Assembly (NCBI GenBank): GCA_964030785.1
Contig: OZ034968.1
Coordinates: forward strand, 53,029,230-53,093,229
Length of the DNA stretch: 64,000 nt
Direction of reading: 5' to 3'
From: Siderastrea siderea
Lineage: Eukaryota; Cnidaria; Anthozoa; Scleractinia; Rhizangiidae
Under the pieces are notes generated by a model. That model was not told where the DNA came from, searched no databases, and was given only the letters and a program-made list of their open reading frames with translations. Shown here in pieces: positions 26,201 through 36,700 of the stretch (positions within the stretch are counted from its first letter, which is position 1; the number at the start of each line of letters is the position of its first letter). A program made the translations under genes and the position numbers.

Positions 26201-29022
26201 TGATAGTCCCTGATATCTGACATGATGTGGCGCTCACATTGCAGTGCACTGTGGGTGGTTTGATTAGGTGGTTTTTCAAAAATTGGTGGTATTCCTTGCA
26301 AGACTACACCATAGTCCTACATGTATTTTTCTATCCAGTGTTACTGAAAGTTTATATTCCAGTTGACTTTCCTGCCTAGTACTAGTCACTAGAGCTAGGA
26401 AAATTGTAAATGAAACTTAGGTGTTTTTGTAGGTGCACCTTAGTAAACAGGAAATTCTGTTTCATTTGCTGCTTGACGTTTTCCAGACTTCAAAGCCAAT
26501 AATTTTACAGCGGCATGCAAACTGACTTGATACAGTACCAATTTCTCAAATTTATGAAGTGTTACGTATCGGTGAGCAAAATAACGACATTATACATGTA
26601 TAGAAATGGGAGAAAGGGTTATTTTATAGTTTGGCATTGAAGGAACACTGTACGTGCACACATATGTCATTTAAATGTGCTCAAACAGTTGCTTAGTAAG
26701 AAACTCATGTTTTAGCATTGTTAGGCACTTTTAACTGACTGGATTTAGCGCTATATAAGATGCATTTTTATTTTATTAATTTATTATTATAATTTTTTTT
26801 TTTTACAAACAAGAACAATTTGTTTTTCTTGTAGGAAAAAATTCCAGGTGCTTTTGTGGCTCTGAAAGGAACGGATAAAAAAGATGTAAACAGTGAGTAA
26901 AAACAATTTTTTTTAAATGTAAGAATTACATGTATAGTAATGCGTTTGTTGGTTTGTTCAGCCTTAATTTAATGTAAAATGTATTTGCATGCATTCCCAC
27001 CTACTAAAGAATATTGATTTTTATTCGAAGGTCTATCATCGCATGATTATGTATTGAAGATTGTGCCTACCATCTATGAGAAGCTAGATGGAAGTACAAC
27101 ATTTACTTATCAGTACACGTGGGCTTATAAGGTCAGTAATCCATGTTCTTTGAAAGTCCTTCTGCATGTTCATGTACGTGGTATGTTTTTGTGTCACCAA
27201 GATGGTGATGGTTGTGTACACTGAGTTAAATGGGTTTAATTGTTAGGTTGCGTATTTCACCATGTTCCATCCGTTTGCCCCTTCCTTGTTAACAGTTTGC
27301 TTTCTTTGCGTAGTCTAGAGTTAGTAGATCCTATTGTTCCTGTCTGGGGCAAACACTCGCTAAATTTGGTCAAAGGAAGTTATCTATCTGCATGCGTTAC
27401 AGAACCTTGCTTGTAATAGTTGTTTATTATTTTCGTTCCATAGGATTATGTTGCCTACGGACATGGAGGCCGAATTTTGCCAGGTAGAGTAATGTACTGT
27501 TTGTGTGATGTGTATACTTAAGTGACCTATTTTGTTCTTATTAGCGAGGTCTCTATGATCACAGTGTCAGGCTGATAAAACGTAGGGTTTACCGTTTGAT
27601 TTCGTATTCTTCAGTTGTTTTTTCTGAATCTGTTTGTGCCAAAAACAAACCTGAAAAGTGTTTGAATTGCACACGTGCATGTCTATCTGTGACTGAAAAA
27701 GAGGGAATAAGGCGAATTTCCTCCCATACTGACTGAACACGCTAGTTCAATGAGTTTTTGTTCAGTATTAAGGCTCTTTTGCAAGTTTGCTGGTTACATA
27801 CATACACTTTACTATGGACACATTATGCTGGCAACGCGCGGGGTTAAGTAACAAAGAGAATTTTGCATGTATAGAGAACGTTTTGTTGGAGGTTCTGTGA
27901 AATTGTGCACCGTACTACATGTGCATCACCAAAAAAATTCTACTTAACAGGAAACGTTTCGGGACAAGTTTTTAGAAACACGAGGAAGTCTTATTAATCC
28001 ATGAGCGGCCCTGGCAGTTCAGATTACAAATTCAGTTTGTTTAGTGGTCCACTCAGAATCACTCGTATTCATAAGTTTTTCATTGACATGGTAATATATT
28101 TTATTTTTGTTTAATACTGAGGCATTTACCTTTCTCTTACTACAGCCATTTGGTTTCGTTATGATCTGAGTCCTATTACCGTCAAATATGTGGAGAGACG
28201 GAAGCCCCTCTACCACTTCATCACAACGGTATGATTTACATGTACGAGGCTGCTGGTTATCGGAAAACAACGGTTTTAAGGTCGCAAATTTCTCTTTCCC
28301 TATATTGTTTACAATCAAGAGTTGTTGTTAACTTTCGCCGAAATGTTGTTTGACGTGCTTCTTCGGCCGGCGCCATTTTGTGCAGTTAGAGGATGTACGT
28401 GTCTAGGGCGAGAAGGAGGGGTGGTCAAACGTTTGGCGGGAGTAGAGATTGCATTCAGATTCTTTATTGCTAACAATTTAACCACTCAAATGCGGCATTG
28501 ATAGCGGGGTCTTCGTGGTAATTTTTTCCCTGTTCCCTCCCACGTGAAAATTGCCCTTAAAATTTTAAAAGAGAATAGATCCAGCCGTCTGACAGCGCAG
28601 AGAAAAATCTTAACCATTTAACGCCGGCCTCTGCATGCTATCTAACATGGGTCATAAAAAAGGTTGTTTTTTTGTAATGGTCCATGTTTCTAATAAGAAA
28701 ATCCATCGAAATGAAGCCGGGGCATTAGCACCACTAACCAATTTGATCATTATTTAGCGCTGTCCTGCAAATTTCACACATGACAACTTGAAGTTTGTCA
28801 AAAGGAGTTGGAAAAGTATAGTATGTGTGTATGTGGAAACGACATTGTCGGCCCCCCATGTTTCGTGATGAACGGTGTCATTTCAACTTCATTTTTTTGG
28901 TTTTTGTTTTTCAGGTGTGCGCAATAGTGGGTGGTACCTTTACAGTGGCTGGCATTATCGACTCCATGATATTCACTGCCAGCGAATTGTTTAAAAAGGC
29001 TCAAATGGGAAAGTTGAGCTAG
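17215..29022 (+). CDS. ERGIC1: ER-Golgi intermediate compartment protein 1
   Basis: ERGIC1 (ERGIC-32) is a two-pass protein cycling between ER and Golgi and aiding cargo receptors of the Erv41/46 family. Fourteen exons: 17215-17234, 20884-20945, 21636-21708, 23442-23530, 23763-23796, 24169-24221, 25020-25057, 25692-25736, 25916-25975, 26835-26892, 27031-27131, 27444-27483, 28146-28228, 28915-29022. The sum is 864 nt, 287 residues (human 290). Exon 1 is 20 nt and its last codon is completed by exon 2 to give FDVYRKIPKDL. A membrane segment lies at about 28-48, then the lumenal domain with GLDIQDEMGR, VPGNFHVSTH, SHDYVLKIVP and AIWFRYDLSPITVKY, and the second membrane segment at about 253-273. 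All splice sites are GT/AG. Similarity to animal ERGIC1 is collinear end to end. Confidence 0.96.
17890..18200. repeat. Degenerate TTGGTCA/GTCAAGT repeat
   Basis: Short motifs such as TTGGTCA, GGTCAAGT, CAGCCAA and TTGGCCAAG recur irregularly in ERGIC1 intron 1. A similar patch with GTTGGTCAAC lies at 29990-30090. The unit is too diverged to fix its period by eye. Confidence 0.35.
18452..20408. repeat. Large inverted repeat in ERGIC1 intron 1
   Basis: The left arm (18452-18983) is the reverse complement of the right arm (about 19140-20408, minus the insertion at 19542-20272). The arms are over 90% alike by eye and about 530 bp long, around a spacer of about 155 bp that itself has an inverted CCCCCAG..CACGGAATG pair. 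Both ends read TCACAGG/CCTGTGA. A 72-residue frame stays open in both arms (18838-18620 on -, 19290-19508 on +) but differs by about a dozen amino-acid changes, so coding constraint is doubtful. A foldback transposon is likely. Confidence 0.8.
19542..20267. mobile_element. TIR element with 5-bp target duplication (hAT-like)
   Basis: The 726-bp insertion starts CAGGGTCCTAAATT and ends AATTTTGGACCCTG. It is flanked by ATTCG at 19537-19541 and 20268-20272. The left arm of the surrounding inverted repeat shows the site without the insertion. Subterminal text with GCGACCAG/CTGGTCGCC and GTGACTGAAA/TTTCAGTCGCC adds further inverted repeats. No transposase is present. CAGGG ends suggest the hAT superfamily, and a 5-bp duplication fits the hAT5 group; both are inference. 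Confidence 0.75.
23275..23367. mobile_element. Short hairpin MITE in ERGIC1 intron 3
   Basis: About 93 bp long. GGCCGGTGTATAAGTCGA near the left end pairs with TCGACTTATACACCGG on the right, which closes with AAAATACGGTA. The right end therefore starts TACCGTATTTTCCGG on its own strand, a terminus also seen on the 975-bp element at 34249-35223. Confidence 0.65.
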
Positions 29023-30245
29023 TTCAGGGCCATAAAAATGGCGTGATCGATTGACCCTATCCTGGAAATATCTGTACCACGAAACTTGCTGTTCCTTGCA
29101 GACGTTCAATATTTAGAATATAATTACTTTGGTTTAGAAATGTCGATACACTTTTAATCATTTCAAGCGCTTTCCATGTTGGCAGGACTTCTGGTTGGGT
29201 ATACATTTGTTACACGAAAAGATTTTTCTCGGTTGGACGGGAAAACCGAGTGGAGTGAATATTTCTGTTCCTCATTTTCCTAATCTGTCGCATCTGTTCT
29301 AATCTATGGAAAACGAAACAGTTTGTCAAAATGGAACAGCAAATTTCTTATCTACCGGTCCGAGTGAAAAGAGAGGATTAGCCTGAATGGTACACCGTTT
29401 CCCCAATAACTTTTCTTTTGGACCACCTTTTCTGTATGATGTCAAAGCGAAATGTCAGGAATTGGCGATTGTGTGTCAGCCTTGTTCAGAAGTTAAAAAT
29501 ACGGAATTTATGTATTAAAAAACATTTTTTAGGTTGTTTACGAGTAAAAAGAATTTTGTTTTGTAAAATTATTTCTCAGGGACATTTTGTATCATTTTAG
29601 ACTCCACTGGTTAAAAATATTTCGAATTTGAGGAGTTTTGTGTGTTTCTATCAACGTGATGCACGTGGGTCTTAGAAAAAAAAGTATTAATAATTTATTA
29701 TTACTACGCGGCTAGTATTTAGACTGTAATTTTGATTGTAGCAGGAAGGTTTAGCTTTAAAACGAAATAACTCCGCCGTTATAGGGGGTAATAAAACTGA
29801 TGATAAATCTAGTCATCATGCTTTTCCAGTGTTTTAATGTTTGTTGGAAAACAACTGATGATGATTTAGCCTGGCTTCTTTTCACCAGCGGTTCAGCTCA
29901 GAAACGACTGTTCAGCACTATGACTTAAACTTAGGTTACTTCTTGTTTGGAGTTTGTCATGCCTATAAGCCAATTTTACAGACTATTCCGTGATCTGTCG
30001 CTGGCGTGTTGGTAACCTGCCGGTAACTTGTAGAACTAATTGTCGGTCAACTGTTGGTCAACAGTTGATCTACAGTCGGCCGGCTGTCGCTGGAGGGAAG
30101 CTCTTTTCGCAATTACCGATAATTCCGCCAGGTTTTTTTTTTTAAAAAAACGATATCCATTTGATGAAAAAATTTATGATGTAAGATTGAATTTTGATTT
30201 GTTACGATCCCCTTCCCCCAACCTGAGACTAAAATAGAGAAAAAA
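29023..30245. other. Intergenic between ERGIC1 and the BPI/LBP gene
   Basis: It holds the ERGIC1 3' UTR, whose poly(A) site is not clear (an ATTAAA near 29514 is a weak candidate), and a patch of GTTGGTCAAC-type repeat at 29990-30090. No further gene is recognised. Confidence 0.4.
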
Positions 30246-30456
30246 ACAGTTTTAGTCAGTTGCAATGCACATGACTTCCGTTCCGTTTCATCACCAATGC
30301 AGACAAGCGCCGGGCCCATGCATGCGCTTACCATGATACTAAGCGTCCTCAGCAAAACAACAACGTGGAATTGTCAAATTCCTGGTATTCGGCTTGGCTT
30401 CAAGTTGCTAGAAGTCTGTGTTGAAGATCGCAAATCGGTTAATAAATGTCGATATT
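30246..30456 (+). pseudogene. Diverged duplicate of the BPI/LBP promoter and exon-1 start
   Basis: This aligns in order with 30569-30786, which leads into the real start codon. Shared blocks include ATACTAAGCGTCCT / ACATCAAGCGTCCTACGC, GCATGC, GGCTTCAAGTTGCTAGAA / GGCTGTAAGTCGCTAGAA, TCTGTGT and TCGATATT. Where the gene has ATG at 30757, this copy reads ATCGCA, so the start codon is lost, and the signal-peptide region does not continue. It is best read as an old local duplication of the 5' end, now non-coding. It could still contribute regulatory sites. Confidence 0.65.
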
Positions 30457-30756
30457 AAATCACTAAATGATTCGTTCACAATTTCGTTAATGACATTTAC
30501 ATTGACATTGAATTTTGAAAGATCATACGTTTGACCCCTTACATCCCCTCAGTCTAGGATGTTGAGGAATTTAGTCCTAGTCAAGTACAATACACATGAT
30601 TTCCAATTGACCAAAGTGCAATCACCAGTGCAAAGCTTAACGCTGTGCTTTTGCATGCACTTATCATGACATCAAGCGTCCTACGCAAACAAGGTTGAAT
30701 TGTTTGGGTCTTCAGTTTCTAATCTTGGCTGTAAGTCGCTAGAATCTGTGTCGAAC

Positions 30757-33700
30757 ATGTCAAGCCGTTCAATAATATCGATATTGACCGCGCTCTTCGC
30801 GTTGCTGGTGGTTTTGACACGAGCCACAAATCCCGGAATTCGCCTTCGCATCACCAACAAGGGACTTCAATATGGTAAGTCTCGTCGCTTCTCATCATGT
30901 TGGTTTATCAGAACAATTTCGACGAGTCCTCAGTGGTACAGTTTACTGATCCGTTTCCGAGGAACCTGGTAGAACTGAACGCACTTTTTCAGCTCATATT
31001 TTAGGGTTTTAACGGATTGCTTTTTGTTGGTGGTCTAAAATCGGATACAGTTTGTTCATATAAAAACATTTTGTTTTGTTTTTTTTTTTTAGCGCACGAT
31101 CACCAACCCTCTCGCAACCTTGGGTGTTTTTTTAGAGTTGAGTTGGGGGGTGGGGTGGGGGGGGGGGAGATATCTGTCGGATTGCTCACCTTCCAAAATT
31201 CTTACTCGGCAGCAGGGAAAAGTAGGTTTCATGTCAAATGAAATCCAAAAGGAAAATGTGGGTAACCACGCATTTTTCAGAGATAAGTAAGCAACCTTAA
31301 TTCTAAAAAAGCGTTAAAATACAAAGAATGTATGGCAATCTCTTTCCAAATTCATCTCAATTATCGTTGAAAAAATGCGTGGTTACCCCCAATTTTCATT
31401 CTGGATTTTCATACCCCTTACTGCTTAAGAAAGTCGAATATCCCGAGATGCGCAGAACGTATGCGCAGTAGCAAAAGGAGGCAACATCCTTAAGTTGTAA
31501 GCTCTATACGTGTAAGTTCCTACAAGTTTTTAGAAGTTTAAAATAAGCTAGTCGTGGTTTGAAATATAATTATTCCACTGTAGTAACCCTTTAATCATTT
31601 TCTTATGAATTGAATGTTCTATTTTTCCGTCATGAGCATAAAACTGAGCACTAAACCTTGTCTGCACTTTCATCCTCCTTCAAGTTTCTGTTTTGCACGA
31701 TGACCTCGAGATTTTGTGGGTTTTGGTTTAATATGAAACTCAGGACGCTCACAAATTTGACGATTGTTGATCGAAGGAGTTTTTATGAAAACTTGCAGTT
31801 TCAAAGGCCATATAACATAGGTGCCTCAATTTATGTAGAAAACACTGCTACAGTGCACAGTCGTTTGTATTATGTTTTCACACTATGGCTGAATAAACTT
31901 AACAGAAACATTTCTCGTGGGTTTTTGTTCTAATACAGTTCCAAACTCATAGTGGTTTGTGCACGGTCAAGGCTATTAAAAAAAAAGTATCAAAAACATA
32001 AAACAAAGAAATTTGTCGCGCTTCACCGAGCCATTTTCTTGTATTAACTCTGCTTTGATCACTGCTTTTTCTTTCGGCATTAAAATTGTCCACACTTTGC
32101 CTTGTTCAATTGTTTAATTAATAATAATTATTTTCCAAACTTGTCGGGACTCTCATTAGAGTTCGTCAGTCTCGGCTTAAAATGCATTTTTATTGTTCTG
32201 TCGTTGTCAGGAGATTTGGTCTACCACACTCTTTAGCATTTCGCGATACGATATGGAGATGTTTCCGGTATCCTTTTCTGGAAGTTTGTTTGGTGTTCTT
32301 TTTGCTGTTGGAAAATTGGTGTCTAAAAAGCACCCTATGGTTTTAGAGATAACACAGACGCATGTTACGCGAACTGCCAGAGCAGTGATCTTGCAAATGT
32401 CCGCGACTGTTATCTATAGAATAAGCCTATGCATTATTTTATCTCAATTTCTATATGATTTTCTCCCACTGCTATGCTGAAACCAGTCAAAATGGGACGC
32501 ATCACATGCAGCATGCAATACGGGATTCTACATAGACTCTCTCAAATTCCGTTTTTGGCATACTCCAGACCTGGCTTCTTACTCTTGTTCCGCGTCTTGG
32601 CTTAACCCAACCTCGTTCCCAGGGTCTCTCTGACCCTGGGAACGAGGTTGAGCTTAATCTTATTTAGCGAGGCCTTTTAATTTGAGTTCCTGAGTCTGAA
32701 AGAGGGGTGGGAGGAGAAGGTGTGGGTGCACACAAAATGCCACCCCTCCCCATGACAACGAAACTTCCAGTGTACATACTGTAATGCGTATTCACCCTTT
32801 GCATGTTCTCCTGTTCTTATGTAGTAAAATGACCTGGTAAGGGGAATAATAGAGCACTGTACTTGACTGCAATCAAAGGCATAGCCACTGGTGGGTTGTG
32901 ATTAGTCTATCTCCTCAGCCATTGGCATGGTTATTTCAAAAATGACGAAAAGTTTTGCAGAACATGTTTCTTTGTATTAATATTTTGTTTGCGAAGTTTG
33001 TTTTTTCGGATCTTAAACAGATGTTAAAACTCATCAAAACCATCTGCAATTATTTCCTGCTTAACGGTATACTTACAATTAATTATTTTCCTGTCTAAGT
33101 GAGTCCAGTAGTCGTTCAAGTTCTTGGTGAGAAAGTGAAGAATGCGACCATCCCTGATATTTCTGGAAATGCTGCGACACCTATCGGGAACGTCTTCTAC
33201 TCGCTTTCAAGGTACTTCCATGAAGATCTTAGTCTGGGCAACTCTTACACCCAAATCTTCGCGATCCAAAACAACAACAAGAAATTGCCATATTCCGGGT
33301 ATTGGGTGTCTGGTTTTATTTAGGATAAATATTTACGACGCATATTCATTTAAAATGATTTCTGACATCAGAAAGAAACTTTATGACTTTTAATATCTAT
33401 GGGAGAATCAGTCTGCCCACCTGCATCTTTACTTTCAATTGATAGAGAAGAATCATGTCCCATGGGTGCTATGAAAATGCCTATGGACCCAATTTAAACT
33501 CGTTATTTTTAAAGCACAGTCCCGTAGTCTTCGCGTGTCCGCCAAGATTGAGGAAACTCTCTAACGACTAGTGCTATTATATTGGCGTGTTCTATGAATG
33601 CACTTACAAGTTTCCCATGACTATCGAAATCCTTTGCAGGGTAGGTTAGGGGTATTTCTTTGGCAGGTCACTGAATTTTTTCAGTGACCAACGGCGTTGC

Positions 33701-36700
33701 TTTCTTTTCATTTTTCAGTATACAATTTAATTCGATGTCAATTCCTTCGTCGTCTTTGAAAACGGATCCTAGTGCTGGACTTCAGCTCCACATTTCTGGC
33801 GCCTCCTCGTCTCTTAGTGGAAATTGGCACTATCAACTCCAATGGTGTGTGAACTGCCATTCCTGTTAATGTTGTTGTTGGTGTTTTCATTTACTGCTGA
33901 GGAATGGTTTAATAATGATGCCGTGATAACTGATGTTTTTTATTCTTGTAGTATACACACAGATTTAACGAGCATCGGCATTATACTTAACCCTCTCTTG
34001 ACTTAACTAAAAATACTGATGCTAACTTGAAATACCACTGAATCTACTGATTATAAAATACTAAACATATTGGTAGTAATTATTTCATGATGCCAATATT
34101 TATAGGCAAAAAATTATCAGCTCTGCATTTTGGATTACATATTGCTTTCTAGAAGTTGTCTCTCACTGTGTGCTACAGCAATAGTTGATCAGGAAGACAC
34201 AGCTTTGGACATGCTATAGTTTTGATGACTACTTTAGTCGTCTGCGCAATACCGTGTTTTCTCGATTAAACGCCGGATGCGTTTATTTAAAACTCGGCCT
34301 CGACCGGCGTTTATTCGAAGCCGGCGTTTATTTATTAAATGCATTTTCCAGCCATCCATTTTTTGATATCAGTACTGGGGGTTTATTGAACCAAGAACTA
34401 AATTTCAACAAAAACGGAAAAAATGTGAAACAATGCCATCAACTTTGTCTCATGTAAGCGAATCTAGTAAGTTTATAGATCGTTTTCACTCACGTGGTCA
34501 GCAGCTATGCAAATTTCTTGGAACAAAAGAAGGTTTTTACATGAGAAAACTTTTCAATCCCCACAGGATTTTCTTGGTGCACCAACATGGCCGCTGTTTC
34601 ATTGTTTTGGAACACCAATATGGCCGCCGTGACGTCACGTGAAAACGATCTATTTATAAAAAAAGAAGAAACACCACCGACAGGAACAGCGATCGAACTC
34701 TTCTCAACCGTTACGTTTCTCCGTGAAACACGGAGGAAGTGTATCGGTAAGTGCTCGACACTGAGCAAACGTACTGGTGGTGGTGAAGTTCCTGCTCCAT
34801 CAGTCCTGAGAAAGGCAAAATTATGGAACGATCCAATTAGGAACTGCTGAAAGAAACGCGTGGAGAGACCCTCGAGATGATCCTTGCTTGATGTACAAGC
34901 CCTTAGAAAGTTACCATGATTTAAAAGAGATTGACACGATACCGGATGTGTCGTTTGTTTTACCTGTTTTAGTTAGAAGTACTTTTGTAAAAGGTAGTTT
35001 GGTTTGAATATCAAAGCCGTTAAATTCAAATATAATGGTAGAAAGAGAACTAGTTTGCAGTTACGATACATAATCCTGATTTAGTATACCCATCTCGAAT
35101 AAACGCCGGGACCTCAATAAAAGCCGGGACCCCGAATAAACGCCGGGGGCGTTTATTTTAAACTCGGCCCTGTGGACCCGGCGTTTATTCGGGGTCCGTC
35201 GTTTAATCGAGAAAATACGGTATCTGTCAAATCTTTGAAGACTGAATTTTATATTCTTACAATAAAAAAAAGAACAACGAAAATAAATGAAATAGCGAAA
35301 TAAGAACAGAAGGCATTAAATCTGCATAGAGTAAATTTGATTTTCCTATGCCTCGATTCTTCTCACATCATAGCGCCCTTTCAGGTCGCACGTTAGTGTC
35401 AATGATTCTTTTGATTTGGACGTGAGTGGTCTGGAAGCGACAGTGAAAACTAAACTTGGTGAGTAAAAAGGGGTTGAATTAATAAATAACTCTGGCTGTG
35501 CTCGGACTCAGCGCCGGAAAAACGGATGCAACATCAGCCAACATAAGTGAATACAACTTTGTTGAACGCTGTTGAACGATTCTACTTGTTGGTATAACAT
35601 CGCCCAGTATTGTCGACTGAAATCTCGAATGATGAGTATTGGAATAATTAGCCAACGAGTCCGTCGTTGCTTTCATGACTTCCCTTGTTAATGCTGTGTT
35701 TGTGTAGACATCTGAGTCTTCTCTGCGCCGTGTATCGTGCTTGAGAATTAGAGATTCCGACTCTGGCCGTTGTGGCCCCTACAACATAGTCAAGCTAATA
35801 CGTTCGTGTACATCTCCCCCCCCTCCCCCGCCCCCCTCTACGAGATAAGCAAGCTCTCTGTATAAGAGCTTTTTAGCAAATCAATTTCTTGTTGGAATCA
35901 ATTTTTTCAGGTGTTGACAATAAAGGACGCCTAACCATTGCTGTCACTGGCTGCTCCAGTTCAGTAGGAAAAGTGAACATTCACTTTCATGGCGGTCCAA
36001 GGTGAAGATGGGGAATGAAATGGGAAATGTCCCCGGGTGGACCTTTTTTAAAGGACATTGGAGAGGGAGCTTTAGTCGGAGAGTATCTCCCGTCTGTAAA
36101 ATTAACCTTGTTATTAAAAATACCATGCCTGAATTCTCTTTAAGAAAAAGGGAAACTGCGTGTCAAATTAAAAAACTTAGAATAAGCCTTTTTTGCTGGG
36201 TATGCTGCGAAAATGAATGCAGACATAAAAAGTACAGAACAGGTATCGGAAGCCATTGATTTAGACCTAAAAATGCAAAACTTTACAAAAGTACATGGGA
36301 ATTTTTCTGCGTATGAAATTTGATAGGTTTCTTGAGTATTCAATTGATATATGCTGATTCAGCGGGTTGTTCATGTTTGTTCTGTTTTTAATAAAGTTTG
36401 CGTTTCTTTCTTTTTTTTTTAGCTGGCTTTACAAGCTGTTTAATAGCTACATTGACAAGAAAATAAAAGAGATTTTACGGAACAAGGTAACGACGTACAG
36501 CAGTCCATCCCATGGTATATCAGCTAGATGTTTGTCAGCTATAAGAAGTTTACTTTGTGTCAGTTATTTAGCAACACAAACCCGATTTTTCTTTAACAGC
36601 TCTGTCAGGAAACATCAGATCTTATAAAAGACACCGGGAAGGCCCTTGCAACATTTCCAGGTAGCCTTTGTTTTTCTTTACTTAGTAAGAGAGGTCCTCG

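Larger units (their letters stand above)
16500..28250. repeat. TACATGTA-rich interval
   Basis: The self-complementary octamer TACATGTA occurs about two dozen times here, by eye (for example near 16562, 17883, 20665, 21560, 23543, 24681, 25244, 25621, 26127, 26594, 28235). Outside this interval only one was noticed (near 38972). The copies sit in introns of ERGIC1 and just upstream, not in exons, and they are not in tandem. The cause is not known. Confidence 0.75.

Noticed and set aside
26747..26795. GCGCTATATAAGATGC plus ATT-rich tail as the end of a SINE or LINE
   Set aside because: Resembles a common 3' tail, but no body of an element could be identified upstream.
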